Assembly: GCA_963576725.1 (NCBI GenBank)
Contig: OY755242.1
Span: 2,308,404 to 2,372,403, forward strand
Origin: Azorinus chamasolen
Taxonomy: Eukaryota > Mollusca > Bivalvia > Cardiida > Solecurtidae
Direction: 5' to 3'
Length of the DNA stretch: 64,000 nt
Shown here: piece after piece, positions 41,415-52,945 of the stretch
Layout: each line of letters starts with the position of its first letter
Position numbering within the stretch: the stretch's first letter is position 1
The notes under the pieces: generated by a model
The model's input: only the letters and a program-made list of their open reading frames with translations
Databases searched by the model: none
Told to the model about the DNA's origin: nothing
Translations under genes and position numbers: made by a program

Positions 41415-41819
41415 AGGTCCGCGTCCGGTCTGGTCCGGGAATTAGTCTAGCCGAACTCGCCGCGGATTTACCCTGTGCCATTTCAGCTTCATCTTACCTA
41501 TACTACGCGGAATCCGATTGGCCAAATCTTCGTGTCTACACCAATCAAATCGCTGTTATCGTTGCATGAGTTACAAATCCGTTTCCTCCCAAAATTGTTA
41601 GCGAACTTTCACAACAAACGTAAAAAAATGTGGCAACATCTCGAACTATTGCTGTATTTGAATCAAATGGACTTAAAATGACGATAATATTTTATCGGAC
41701 AGCTGATTCAGCGGAAATTCTGCGTATTGACACTAGCAGTAGGAATAAGTTCAAGCGGGACTGGCAAGAAACTGAAAAATGACAGCGTGTCCTCGTGCAT
41801 GTCTGAAGTTGTCATTGAC

Positions 41820-43157
41820 AGAAAACAGCGAAGTGTTGTGTGTGCGACAAATTGATTACATACTGCAAAGAGGGAAGCTTGCTATTGTAGAACATAGTTC
41901 TTCATCTGACACACAGAGAAGGAAAATGTGATTAAAACCAACAGAAAGTAAGTTACTGCCCTACGTAACCGGTGGACAATCTGAAGATGACAGAAACTAT
42001 GGTATTCACCCAATTTTCAAAAACGTATCAAAGAATGTGAAACACCTGTTCCTGTAGTATTACTTGAAGACAGAACAGCAAGTACACAGGTAGGAGCAAA
42101 AAAGTGTTTAAAATATGTGATTGATTTTCAATGAATAACTAACCTGCAGCTGGTTCCTGAATTTTATGAGAAGGTGCATGTCAACTATTAGTAAAATATT
42201 TCAATGACAGTGATGACAAGAAATAAATTACAATCAGAAAAATAAAAAAAGCAATAACAGTAGAAGATTCATGTTGGCACTTTTTCCAGACTTTAAATCA
42301 TACTGAGCCAGAGTATTCCATCCATGAACCCGAGGGCCATATTTTCTCTATTTTTCTCTACATTTATGCAACATTTTGCCATACTTAAGATCTATCTGTT
42401 TATAATTGCATCATCATGTGCACGGAAATTTGTTATTTTATGCTGGAATTTCTGGTTACTTCAAAAAGACTGGAGAATATTGCAAGAGCATTCTTTTGTA
42501 CTTCACTATTTTTTTTATGAATATTCATATCAGAAATAAAGACATCATGAAGTATAATTAGATTAATTTATATTATGCCACATGAATACAATAATTTTTG
42601 GCAATGGCAGAGACTTAAGAATTATTATTTTTTGTATATGATTTTATTTATAAGCAAATTGAGCAGATCCAAATCAGACTGCTCCTACAGGCCTTCTCAG
42701 TTTGCAAAGGAGTATTTATAGAGTGAAGGGTTAAAAACTAGTTCATGAGCAGAAGTTGAAAATCAAACTGAGGTTTGTCTTGTACAAACAGTTGCATATT
42801 AGTAATTCCTTTCACTCTTCTTTTTTCAGGCAATAGTTTTTGGTGTCATTGCTGAGAGGAATCTACCTCTGTCCATGGTACAGGTCTTGATTGACTTAGA
42901 CAAAGAACTTGCGAAGGACATCAAAGCCTTACAGAACCTGAGTATGGTTTGCACTTCAGCCTCATGGACTTGGTGAAACTATGACTAGGAAAACACTAGA
43001 GAAGCTGAAGAAAACACCAGTTTTGCTAAACCTTGATCAAGCAACAATAACAAACATACATTTTGTACCAACAGTTACTTGTAATTACTTTGATGAGAAA
43101 GAAGGAAAAGTTGTGCTAGACCAGTTGGCCTCAATAGAAGTTTTGAAAGTGGATTAA
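41820..43157 (+). pseudogene. Broken transposase gene (BED-like finger plus hAT-like core)
   Basis: Around 41840-41890 a frame reads CVCDKLITYCKEG, then shifts frame into KLAIVEHSSSS, resembling a BED-type zinc-finger start. A donor (CAG|GTAGGA at 42089/42090) and an acceptor (TTTTTTCAG ending 42829) delimit an intron. Exon 2 opens AIVFGVIAERNLPLSMVQVL, typical of hAT-like transposases in animals. It is frameshifted near 42945-42965, resumes GLGETMTRKTLEKLKKTPVL, and ends at a stop near 43157. The intron carries a type A MITE. Several frameshifts and stops make it non-functional. The family call is from memory of similar proteins. Confidence 0.65.
42497..42734 (+). mobile_element. Type A TTAA MITE in the transposase intron
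   Basis: TGAATATTCATATCAGAAAT, AGACATCATGAAGTATAATT, a stem-loop at about 42655-42704 lacking part of the 3' arm, and right end TTTATAGAGTGAAGGGTTAA (42731-42734). The left TTAA is unclear. Confidence 0.6.
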
Positions 43158-44386
43158 CATTATGAAGTTATGTTTTTGTCTTCAACACCAGCTCTAGTAA
43201 TAAAATGGTATTTAGTACAGTGCAGTTTTTGGTTTTTTTTTGTGTGTTTTTAAGTTTTAAATTTTGAACCAGGATAGCTCAGGGAGAGCTTTCCAATTGA
43301 CCTTTAAAGCCCTATTTTTCATTTTCGGCAGGGGGCTTGGCCCCCTGTGACCCCCACCAGGGCTTTGCCCCTGGACCCCATTGGGGGCCTAAAGCGGCCC
43401 CCAAACCCCGCGCCGAAATATTTCCTCCCCTCAGCTCTTGGGTCAATCACACCCCTGGTTATATTAATTAGGGCCCTCGGGTCAAAATTGTCCCCGCCCC
43501 AGGGGTGGGCAGTTTTCAACAGAAACAAATAGTGAAAACTATGACAATCTTCTTCTTTTAATCTGGAAAGTTCTCAGCTTTCATATTTGGCGCAAAGCAT
43601 CATGTATAGGTCCTCTACAAAAGTTAAAATGAATCATGGCCCTGGGGTCAAAATTGGCCCCACCCCAGGGATGGGTAGTTTTCAGTAGAAACATATAGAG
43701 AAAACTTTGAAAATCTTCTCCTCTGAAACTTGAAGGTTCTCAGCTTTCATATTTGGCACATAGCATCATGTTTAGTTCCGCTACAAAAGTTATATAAATT
43801 ATGGCCCTGGGGTCAAAATTGGGCCCGCCCCAGGGGTGGGCAGTTTTCAATAGAAACAAATAGTGAAATCTTTGAAAATCTTCTCTTCTGAAACTGGAAG
43901 GCGCTCAGCTTTCATATTTGGCACAGGGCATCATGTTCAGGTCATCTACAAAAGTAATATTAATTATGGCCTTGGGGTCAAAATTGTCCCCTCCCCAGGA
44001 GTGGGCAGTTTTCAATGGAAACAAATAGTGAAAATTTTGAAAATCTTTTTCTCTGAATCTGGAAGCTTCTTAGCTTTCATATTTGGCGAACAGCGTCATG
44101 TATAGGTCCTTTACAAAAGTTATATGAATTATGGACCTGGGGTCAAAATTGGCCCCGCCCCATTGATGGGTAGTTTTCAGTAGAAACATATAGAGAAAAC
44201 TTTGAAAATATTCTCCTCTGAAACTTAAAGGTTCTCGGCTTTCATATTTAGCTCATAGCTCATAGATCAAAATTTGCCCGCCCCAGGGCCGGCTAGTTTT
44301 CTATAGAAACATATAGTGAAAACTTTGAAAATCTTCTCCTCTGATTGTCTGATGAGCGCTTCAGTGCCATTCTGGCCCTCTTGTTA

Positions 44387-44592
44387 TTGGAAAATCTTGA
44401 AAAATCGTCTCCGAAACTGTAAGGCTTAGACCTTTGATATTTGGTAGGTATCACCCTTTAATGGTTCTTTTCCAAGACTTCAAATTATGGCACCTTGCAA
44501 CCCGGTCCCAGATTACATGAATTCATTGTATACCTAAATCTGTTATTATAACCAGGTGAGCGATCAAGGGTCATCATGACCCTCTAGTTTTT
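44387..44592 (+). mobile_element. 3' remnant of a G-like element
   Basis: A unit-like stretch (AAAATCGTCTCCGAAACTG, TTGATATTTGGTAGG) ends in ACCAGGTGAGCGATCAAGGG and the stem-loop GGGTCATCATGACCC, then TCTAG, and runs into the next element's TTTTTAGCTCACC. Confidence 0.6.
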
Positions 44593-45905
44593 AGCTCACC
44601 TGAGCAAAACTCAGGATGAGCTTTTGGGAGACTTGAATGTCCGTCGTACGTCGTTCGTCGTCAACAATTGGATTGTGAACACTCTAGTGGTCACATTTTT
44701 TGTCCAATCTTCATGAAACTCTCTCAGAATGGTTGTCTTGATAAAATCTTGGACCAGTTCGAAAGCGGATCACGAGGGGTTAAAAACTAGTTCACTAGGT
44801 CAAATGGTAGGAAAACCTTGTGAACACTCTAGAGGTCCCATTTGTAGCCGAATCTTAATGAATCTTGGTCAGAATGATTGTCCTAATAAAATGTCGGACG
44901 AGTTTGAAAGTGGGTCATGTGCGGTTAAAAACTAGGTCACTAGGTCAAATAGTATGAAAACCTTGTGAACACTTAGCTAAACGTCACATGTGTGGCCAAA
45001 TCTTCACGAAACTTTATCAGAATGATTGTTTTGATAAAATCTCGGACGAGTTCGAAAGTGGATCACCACGCGTCAAAAACTAGGTCACTAGGTCAAACAG
45101 TAGAAAAACCTTATGAACACTCTAGGGTCACAGTTTTTGTCCAATCTTCATGAAACTTTAATAGAATGGTTCAAATCTGGGACACATCTAAAAGTGGGTC
45201 ATGTGGGATGAAAAAGCTAGGTCAATAGGTCAAATAGTAGGAAAACCTTGTGAACACTATAGAGGTCACAATTTTAGCCGAAACTTTATGAAAGTTTATC
45301 AGAATGATTGTTTTGATAAAATCTGGGACATATTTGAAACTAGGTCATATGGGGTCAAAAGATAGGTCACTAGATTAACCAGTAAAAAAACCCTGTGAAC
45401 AATCTAGTGGTCACATTTTTCGTCCAGTCTTCATGAAACTTGATCAGAATGATTCTTTTGATAAAACCTCAGACACGTTTGAAAGTTGGGCATGCTGGGT
45501 TATAAACTAGGTCACTAGGTCAAAAAGTAGGAAAACCCTGTGAACACTTTAGAGGTCACATTTATAGCCAAATCTTCTTGAAGGTTGGTCAGAGTGATTG
45601 TCCTGATAAAATCTTGGACGAGTTTGAAAGTGGGTTACATGGGGTCAAAAAGTAGGTCACTGGGTCATATCTTAGAAAAATCTTGTTTGCACTCCAGCGG
45701 CCACATTTTTAGCCCAATCTTCCCCAAACTTGCTCAGAATGTTTGTCTTGGTGATTCAAGGTTGTGTGTGATCATGTTTTGGGTGGGATCAAAAAGTAGG
45801 TCACTAGGTCAAACATTATAAAAGTCACTCTAGAGGGCACATTTTTTGCCCATTCTTCATTGGTCAGAATGATTGTCTTGATAAAATATCAAAAATCTAA
45901 ATCTT
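44589..45905 (+). mobile_element. Second HINE-like family with ~147-bp internal units
   Basis: TTTTTAGCTCACCTGAGCAA head with its own hairpin (CTGAGCAAAACTCAG), CCGTCGTACGTCGTTCGTCG, then about eight units of roughly 147 bp. Each has GTGAACACTCTAG(A/T)GGTCAC, TTCATGAAACTT, GATAAAATCT and AACTAGGTCACTAGGTCAAA. The 3' terminus is not recognisable beyond 45905. Confidence 0.7.
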
Positions 45906-46063
45906 TGAAAATCTTGTTCTCCAGAACCACTGCTCATGATCCATTATCTACATTGTTCAAATATTTCCCCCTTATTTCAACATGCCAAGGGTATTCATCA
46001 GATGGCTTATATCTTATCTTGGAGTTTCATCTTGTTTACAGAAAAGTCCTGTATAGCGCTAAC

Positions 46064-46307
46064 TTTATTTAAGAAATGAATGACGTGCTTCCGGTGTTCA
46101 TGAGGTTATGCAACGCATAGCTTTACGAGCAAAGTTATTGAAGCCCCAAGGGCTACACGTGAATCTTTGCTCGTAAAGCTATGCGTTGCATAACCTCATG
46201 AACACCGGAAGCACGTCATTTATTTCTTATATTTATATTCAATTGTATTTCTTATATTTAAGAAATGAATGACGTGCTACCGGTGTTCATGAGGTTATGC
46301 AACTTTC
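46064..46307. repeat. Palindrome (about 70-bp arms) plus a third partial arm
   Basis: TTTAAGAAATGAATGACGTG to GCGTTGCATAACCTC is mirrored at 46160-46229 around GAAGCCCCAAGGGCTACAC. The first ~50 bp recur in direct orientation at 46256-46307 (TTTAAGAAATGAATGACGTG). The extra arm suggests template-switch or tandem growth at a palindrome. Confidence 0.9.
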
Positions 46308-46530
46308 TTTTTAGAATAAGGTTATATAAGGACGTTGCAGGGCGAATGTAAATATAATGGCATGATTCTGCTGGTATAACATGTTAAAAATCTTCACTAC
46401 AACAGACCAACTATTTTACCTGATACTGCAATTAGATTGGTTTAATCTGAATCATTGCCCCGTCCATATTGTCTATATTGTGTTTTGACACTTATGTGTG
46501 TATCTCTTAAATGAAAAGTGTGTATGTTTT

Positions 46531-48090
46531 TATTATACGCCCACCTAATAAAGGTGGTCGTATATTGACATGGCCCTGTCCGTTCGTTCGTTCGTTCGTC
46601 CGTCAACATTTTGCTTTTCCGCAGTTTTCTCGGAAAACTATTTGACAGATACATGTATTAATGAAACTTCACACAAACGTTTAATGCATCAATATCTGAA
46701 GCTGAGGTTCATTTGATTTGTCGTTTCAGAGTTATGGCCCTTGTCCTTAAAAAATAATGCAAATACACGCAAATAGTTTGTCCGTTGTTTTCTGGGAATA
46801 CTATTTGAGAGATATTAATGAAACTTCACACAAATGTTTAATGCATCAAGATCTGAAGCTGAGTCGATTCTGAGGATCATTTGACTTTTCGTTTCAGAGT
46901 TATGACCCTTGTCCTTAAAAAATAAAGCAAATACATGCAAATAGTTTGTCCGCTGTTTTCTGGGGAAACTGTTTGAGAGATATTAATGAAACTTCACACA
47001 AATGTTTAATGCATCAAGATCTAAAGCTGAGTCGATTCTGAGGATCATTTGATTTGTCGTTTCAGAGTTATGACCCTTTTACTTAAAAATAATGCAAATA
47101 TATGCATATAGTTTGCCCGCTGTTTTCTAGGGAAACTATTTGAGAGATATTGATGAAACTTCACACAAATGTTAAATGCATCAAGATCTGAAGCTGAATT
47201 GATTCTGATGATCATTTGACTTATCGTTTTAGAGTTATGACCCTTGTCCTTAAAAAATAAAGCAAATACATGCAAATAGTTAGTCCGCTGTTTTCTGGGA
47301 AAACTATTTGAGAGATATTTATGAAACTTCACACAAATGTTTAATGCATCAAGATCTGAAGCTGAGTCGATTCTGAGGTTCATTTGATTCGTCGTGTCAG
47401 AGTTATTGCCCTTTTACTTAAAATAATACAAATATATGCATATAGTTTGTCCGCTGTTTTCTGGGAAAACTGTTTGAGAGATATTAATGAAACTTCACAC
47501 ACATGTTTAATGCATCAAGGCCAGAAGCTATGATAATTCTGAGGATCATTTGATTTGTCGTTTCGGATTTATGGCCCTTGCACTCAAAATAAATAATGCA
47601 AATCTATGCAAATATGAGGATGGCCATAACTTTTTCATCATTTACTTCAATTTTTTATATGGTTAAACCTAAATATGAATTTTCACATATATTGCGGTCA
47701 TTTTATTCTAAAGTTATGGTCCTTGAACTTTGTGTGTTCGTTGCTTTGTTTGTCAGTCAACTTTTAGTTTGTTGTTTTCTGGGAAAACTATTAAAATGAT
47801 ATAAATGAAACTTAAACAAATGTTTTAAGCAACAAAATCTGATGCTCAGTTTATTTTGAGGTTCATTCAGTCTGTCTTTACAGAGTTATGGCTGTTGCAC
47901 TTTACAAACATCTACAAATATGTGGATGAGCTAACTGTTTTATTTAATAAGATATTCACTTCAATTTTTTTTAAAAATAGTATCACCTTAATATGGAAAT
48001 CGAAATCTGAAGCACAGATTAAAAAATGTCAACACTTATAAGGCATTTTGAATCAGAGAAAGTTTGCAAATGGGCGTATTATGTTCCGTA
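46531..48090 (+). mobile_element. Third HINE-like family with ~165-bp internal units
   Basis: The head TATTATACGCCCACC with hairpin CCACCTAATAAAGGTGG is followed by a (GTTC)n/GTCCGTC stretch and about eight units of roughly 165 bp (TTTGAGAGATATTAATGAAA, CTTCACACAAATGTTTAATG, TCTGAAGCTGAGTCGATTC). The closing inverted block is TGGGCGTATTATG at 48071-48083. Minus-strand ORFs (e.g. 47045-47383) repeat with the units. Confidence 0.7.
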
Positions 48091-48198
48091 TGCGGTACTC
48101 TTGTAACAATTACCATAGTGGGCAGTAGAGGGGTCAAAACTGTTGTCTTGAGAGCTGACCTGACAGTAATTTGCACTGGGTTAGGGGGCCAGTATTGT

Positions 48199-48241
48199 TT
48201 CGATCGATCGATCGATCGAGAGAGAGAGAGAGAGAGAGAGA
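48199..48241 (+). repeat. (CGAT)n(GA)n compound microsatellite
   Basis: About five CGAT units pass into about twelve GA units. Confidence 0.95.
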
Positions 48242-48584
48242 ACAACTATATGCCTCTTCCTCTGCTCTTCCTCTGTTGATACTAAGCATATACCTCAATA
48301 TGAAACCAATATGTGAAGTACTGTTTGAGTTATCATGTCACATCAAATGTGTTGACGGATAGACAGAAAATGTGGTTCATATAGGGCTCCTGCATTTCCA
48401 AGCTGGGCCCTAATTACACCTTTTATTTTATTAGGGTTTCGGCTTTTGCCGAAATCCTTATAAAATGGATTGCGACTCAAACTATGGCGGAAAACCCTAT
48501 TGCACGAGCGCTACCTAGCGGGAATCCCCCTAAGAGAATACGCTCATGTGCAGTGCTTGGCTTACAATCCGGTTCCGGAATCTT

Positions 48585-48728
48585 ACAAAATATTTATAAT
48601 GAAATATGGAAGGTGGATCCATTAGCAAACAGAGCAGACCCTGAATCTATGGGAGCGAGCTGTCTGATCTGGGTCGAATCTATTTGCAGATGCATGAAAA
48701 CAAGTCTATATGGGGAAATTAAGGGTTA
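48585..48728 (+). mobile_element. Type A MITE, diverged, part of a duplicated segment
   Basis: TTATAATGAAATATGGAAGG, GCAAACAGAGCAGACCCTGA, a degraded 3' arm TGTCTGATCTGGGTCGAAT, and TATGGGGAAATTAAGGGTTAA (TTAA 48725-48728). The unusual GGGAAATTAAGGG end is also seen at 63022-63039. Confidence 0.65.
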
Positions 48729-48845
48729 AATAGACTTCTTCTGTTCTTTACGTCCTTTACAGTATAAAGGTTACAGCGCACTGGTGGTCAGTAGTGCAGG
48801 GCAACTGTTACATCATGCTAAAATCTCTAGAGGTCATACGCTTAA

Positions 48846-49052
48846 CTCTTTGCACGCTAGCGGCGAAACTGTGATTACCTATGCAAACAGTTTGGATCCA
48901 GATGAGAGGCCACATAATTCTGCGTCTCATCAGGATCCAAACTGTTTGTCATCTTGATCATATTTTTGCATAAAATGAAAGAAAGTTTGTTGAAGAATTG
49001 AAGCAGACGTCAGTTGTTGCAAACGAAACATCACTCAGCATTATAAGGATTA
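48846..49052 (+). mobile_element. Type B TTAA MITE, GCACGCTAGCGG-end subtype
   Basis: CTTAACTCTTTGCACGCTAG to CATTATAAGGATTAA. The stem-loop at 48883-48948 has CAAACAGTTTGGATCC and GGATCCAAACTGTTTG arms with a degenerated tip. A close copy is at 63118-63322. Confidence 0.8.
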
Positions 49053-49434
49053 AGCAAGCTGTAGAGACTGTAATATCGTCTGCTTCAGGTTTGTCATCAT
49101 TTGAATTTCTAAAAGATCAGTTTTAGGCATTTTGACCTAAGGCAAAATTGTCACAAGTTGTAAACAGTTTAGATTTTGGTCAGACGGTTACTTGGTATTA
49201 GATCTGAATCCAAACAGGGTGTCCCACTCTGCCAGCCTTTATTGTTTAAGTAGCTTGGATGGTAGTATTAACAATTACTATTAAAAGGAAACAAGGGTTT
49301 TTGTATCCTTTATATTATTAAAAAATCATTAAAATGAAAAAAGGAGAAAGGTAAACAAAATGAGACAAAGCACTTTCTTATCTTTTAATTTAGAATATAT
49401 ACATTTCATCATTTATTGATTTACGTGTCAGGCT

Positions 49435-49475
49435 TATAGTATCTTATAGTGTCTTATAGTATCTTATAGTAATGT
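49435..49475 (+). repeat. 11-bp tandem repeat
   Basis: TTATAGT(A/G)TCT is repeated about four times. Confidence 0.85.
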
Positions 49476-49499
49476 ATGTAATTTATTTCTAATTCATAT

Positions 49500-49705
49500 A
49501 ATTTATTTCTATGACGCCGGTTACTGATCAGGGTCTGTAGTGTTTACTACAGAACTAACTATAATTTGCATGTATGACTATAATTTATTTTTAATTATAT
49601 CAATTATTGATATGCTTGTTACATGTATGATGCTGCAAATAGCAAAGACCCTGGCCAGTTGTGGTAACTGATCGGGGTATGTATTGTTTGCAGCACAGAC
49701 TCACA
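49500..49705. repeat. Two partial stem-loops of a GGTTACTGATC subtype
   Basis: CCGGTTACTGATCAGGGTC with TGTAGTGTTTAC at 49508-49548, and GCAAATAGCAAAGACCCTGG with TAACTGATCGGGGTATG and TATTGTTTGC at 49635-49692. Related in form to type C, with different stem bases. Confidence 0.45.
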
Positions 49706-50860
49706 AATTGACCCTAAACAGACTCACACTCGCAGTCTCCTCAGGAAGAAGTAAGAAAATACAACACAATCACACAAAAAGACAAGGTAAAGGCATGGGT
49801 AAACTATTAAGGGTCTTTTCTGTTTGCAAAAGCACAGAAATGCTTATTTTGCTCAGACAAATTGTACCCGATATGGAACCCTGAAATCGTCTTCACTATA
49901 TAATATAAAGTGAAACAATATTATGTGTCTAACAACCCATATACCAATGGGAGGGTTTACTTCACATTTTCACCCATGATAAGCTATCAACCTTAATGTG
50001 AAGATTTTCTTAAAGAATGTAATTATTGCTCTGACCATTTTACCAGAGTTATGGGACTCTGAAATTTTCTTCACTGTATAACACATAGTCAAAAGTGCTT
50101 GATATAGAGACACTATTGTTAGGGGGGGGGGGGGGGGGTAGTGCATCAGAAACAATTTTCTAGTTAATTTTATTTTCCCTGTTGTATCCTGCCATGCTAA
50201 GTTGAAATATATTTGTTACTTTATAATTTGTCATATTGTCAATATCACCCATCAGTATTTTTGCCAATTATTGTGTAGGGTATTTAGAATCATAAGGAAT
50301 ATGTCTAAAATTGGTGGAAGTGTATATATGGATAAGTGAATGATGCTTGCTAATAACTGTTATGGTCCACCAGATAGTAGCAGAAGTATGACCCTTACTT
50401 TCAAATAATGCAGTGATGGCTCTATACTACATTAAACATTAATTTTGGCTCTATTGGCACAAAGTGGCAAGTTGAGCTATTGGAATCGCACTGTGTGTGA
50501 CATGTTCATAAAAAATTCTTTAAATGTCTTCCAAACTACTGACATGATTTTCAGAAAACTCCACAGCAAAAAATCAATATAATAAATATATATTATGTCC
50601 GAAACCTTCAGTACTGTCAGTACTTTGATTGTTTTGGTTGTTTACATTGCAAATACAAAAGGCATGACTTGTATATATGATTAGGGAACTTAAAATAAAG
50701 CACATTTGGATGGTTTAGATATGTGCTAAGACCCTGGACAATGAAAAAACCCTGTAAATGCCAGTAAGTGCCAATAAACGCCAGTAAATCCCGGTATTTA
50801 CCGGTATTTACAGCCGGAACGGTAAATACTCATAGATGTCGGCATTTTGCCACCCCTGGG
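49706..50860. other. Mostly unannotated; poly-G and a CCAGTAAA repeat
   Basis: A run of about 18 G lies at 50121-50138. At 50753-50830, 10-11-bp (T/C)GCCAGTAAA units turn into an inverted GGTATTTACCGG block. No coding evidence. Confidence 0.55.
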
Positions 50861-50862
50861 TT

Positions 50863-50965
50863 ACAGTATAGGGTTTGGTGGAGAAATGACGATATTAGTA
50901 TTTGAGTGGCTACAGTATAGGGTTTGGTGGAGAAATGACGATGTTAGTAATTGAGTACACTCATT
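50863..50965. repeat. Type H right part, duplicated 53-bp
   Basis: ACAGTATAGGGTTTGGTGGA, with GAAATGACGAT(A/G)TTAGTA, occurs twice in tandem. Confidence 0.8.
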
Positions 50966-51365
50966 TATTTGTAACCGAATTCACGAGTACATCTTATTTT
51001 ACAATAGAAAACGTGGCATATTTCCCATATCATAAGTTCTGACATGTCCAAGTATAAACTTAGATATACATGTAATATGTAAATTTATTGAACACTTGAA
51101 TAAATTGAGTTAAAAACATTACAGTAATCATAAATCCTTAGAGAACCTAATTAGAGAATCTAATTCCGAGGAATTATAAAACTCCTGAAGTTACACAAAA
51201 TCCAAAGTCTGTGACCCTCGCCAATAATATGCCCTCGACTCACAAGGGGGCTTAACGCAACCCGATTGACCCCTCGTGTAAATTGTCCAGAATTCGAGAT
51301 GCATGGTCAATCTGAATCCAGTAATAATAAAGTATGTGCTACTATGTGTAGATAATTCTGAAGTG

Positions 51366-51572
51366 TTAACCCTTCGCTTGCTATTCACGTCAATATACCT
51401 ACCTGTAAACTGTGAAGACCCAGATGAGACAGTTCCCGCAGGAGCTGTCTCATCAGGGTCTGCACTATTTACAAGTTGATTGTGCAACCAGTGCACTCCC
51501 CTGCAGTGATTGCACAGCGACATACCTGTACACAGAGAAATGTATTTTAAAATTCAGCAAGAGAAGGGTTAA
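51366..51572 (+). mobile_element. TTAA MITE, type C, shorter copy
   Basis: TTAA at 51366-51369 and 51569-51572. Same order as 407-657 but lacks about 44 bp between ACACAG and AGAAATGTATTTTAAAATTC. The stem-loop at about 51413-51475 has tip TCCCGCAGGAGC. Confidence 0.88.
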
Positions 51573-51965
51573 GTTTGTAATACAATTGAGTGCATGAGTG
51601 TAATAATGTTGTATCTGCTAGCTACTATGTTAATTCGTTGAGGGAATGTAATGAATTGATTAATTTTGCAACATCACATCCCGGTCTCTGGCTTTAATCA
51701 ACTTACGTGTCCCTTATTACAATTACGTGTGGCCTATTGGGATTCCTATGTGATGTTTTTTTCAATTAAATACATACATGTGTAGTACCAAGGAGAATCT
51801 AGTTGGTGTGACAATGGTCCATGCTGCATCAATCCTATGTGACATTGTAATTTTGTATAATTTGTATGCAAATTGGCACACGATCCGTTAATTTCCCGGT
51901 CACTACTTCTGTAAATAAATTCACGATCATGACTATACACCATGTAACCCTCTATGTACAAAATG

Positions 51966-52037
51966 AGAATCCGGCTGATCTGGGTCTACTCTGTTTTCAA
52001 ATGCGTGAAAATGCGTTTATATGAAGGAAAGGGTTAA
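51966..52037 (+). mobile_element. Type A MITE right end
   Basis: CCGGCTGATCTGGGTCTACTC, TGTTTTCAAATGCGTGAAAATG, TTTATATGAAGGAAAGGGTTAA (TTAA 52034-52037). The left part is missing. Confidence 0.65.
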
Positions 52038-52060
52038 TCAGCATTACCCCTTTCAAACCT

Positions 52061-52239
52061 GGGTCCATGCTTATAAAACGTTTAGTTGAGTCTGAGTTCG
52101 GTCTAAAGTTTTTGATTGGTCAGATTTGAGCCTAAGGCTCAAAATCTGACCAATCAAAAGCTTGAGAACTCAAATCTGACCAATCAAAAGCTTGAGAACG
52201 AAGCTCAGACTCAACTAAAAGCTTTATAAGCATGGACCC
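52061..52239. mobile_element. Palindromic MITE 'J', copy 2
   Basis: Ends GGGTCCATGCTTATAAAACG and TTTATAAGCATGGACCC are inverted. Arms contain GAGTCTGAG and TTTTGATTGGTCAGATTTGAG, with the right inner arm duplicated (52144-52195). Apex GAGCCTAAGGCTC. Confidence 0.85.
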
Positions 52240-52334
52240 TGAGTTTTCTAAGTGGGATAACCCATCATTGTTAAAGTATTCGGTCCAATCAATTGATGAA
52301 AGACTTTTAAAACTTGTTGGATGATTTTGAATGA

Positions 52335-52429
52335 CAAAATCAATGCAGACCCTGATCAGAGAGCCTCTGATCCATGTCTACACTGTTTGCAAATGCCAGG
52401 TCAAGTATGTCCCGGGTTGAAAGGGTTAA
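52335..52429 (+). mobile_element. Type A MITE right part
   Basis: ATGCAGACCCTGATCAGAGA, CTGATCCATGTCTACACTG, TTTGCAAATGC, GGGTTGAAAGGGTTAA; the hairpin tip is shortened. Confidence 0.5.
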
Positions 52430-52725
52430 CGGGTTAATATTTCCCTGTATAAATTTCCTCAATAGCTTAGCTGAGGGTTTCTAATTTTGTTGTTTAGATG
52501 CATCTTAAAAAGCGGAGTGTCTTGGACTACTTTGTGTCTTTGTGATCTTTACCCCAAGTTAAGCAAAACATGTCTCCAAATATCTCCTCAACCACTTGGA
52601 TTACCATATGACGTCCAAATAAATGTTATGGATGCATCTTAGGAAAGAGACAGTGTGTCACATACTACTTTAATATCTTTGTAGCTTTGACTCACCTATC
52701 CAACAAGGAAATAACTGACACCACT

Positions 52726-52945
52726 TTAACCCATTCCCTCATATTGACGCCTTTTGACGCATCTGTACAACCCACGTTCTGAAACCATTGTGATAACTAG
52801 AGCATTTGCTCCTATATTTATCACAATCGTTTCAAAACTACAAAATTTTTAAATTTTCCTTTTTGGGCTTCTCTAGTTAATGCTCCTTTTCGGTAGATTT
52901 ATTCAAAGAGGTTAGATCTAAAATAGCCTTTGAGGGAATAGGTAA
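52726..52945. mobile_element. Type D TTAA MITE
   Basis: TTAACCCATTCCCTCATATTG, GACGCCTTTTGACGC, a shortened stem-loop (AGAGCATTTGCTCC then TATTTATCACAATCG), CTCTAGTTAATGCTCC, and TTTGAGGGAATAGGTAA. Confidence 0.8.

Larger units (their letters stand above)
41301..43457 (+). mobile_element. 2157-bp DNA transposon, hAT-like, degenerate
   Basis: Perfect 13-bp terminal inverted repeats CAGGGGTGTGATT (41301-41313 and, inverted, 43445-43457), with a GTTATA direct duplication on both sides (41295-41300 and 43458-43463). Removing it restores the host unit word ACATAAGTTATATTAATTA. The left subterminal CCGCGGATCCGCGG palindrome and three right subterminal GC-rich hairpins (43327-43410) are structured. 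The TIR start and the transposase relics suggest the hAT group, although 8-bp duplications are usual there and 6 bp is seen here. Confidence 0.85.
39951..44386 (+). mobile_element. Long type G (HINE-like) element with ~160-bp internal units
   Basis: 5' TTTAGCTCACC head, GTCCGTCGTCCGTCG stretch, then about ten tandem units of roughly 160 bp. Each has CTTTGAAAATCTTCTCCTCT, CAGCTTTCATATTTGGCAC, GGTCCTCTACAAAAGTTATA and CAAAATTGGCCCCGCCCCAG. The 3' end has CTGATGAGCGCTTCAG, a stem-loop CCATTCTGG and CCCTCTTGTT. It contains the DNA transposon at 41301-43457. Compared with the compact copy at 34133-34461, only the number of internal units differs. Confidence 0.8.

Noticed and set aside
47045..47383. 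112-residue minus-strand ORF
   Set aside because: Periodic with the roughly 165-bp internal units of the HINE-like element.
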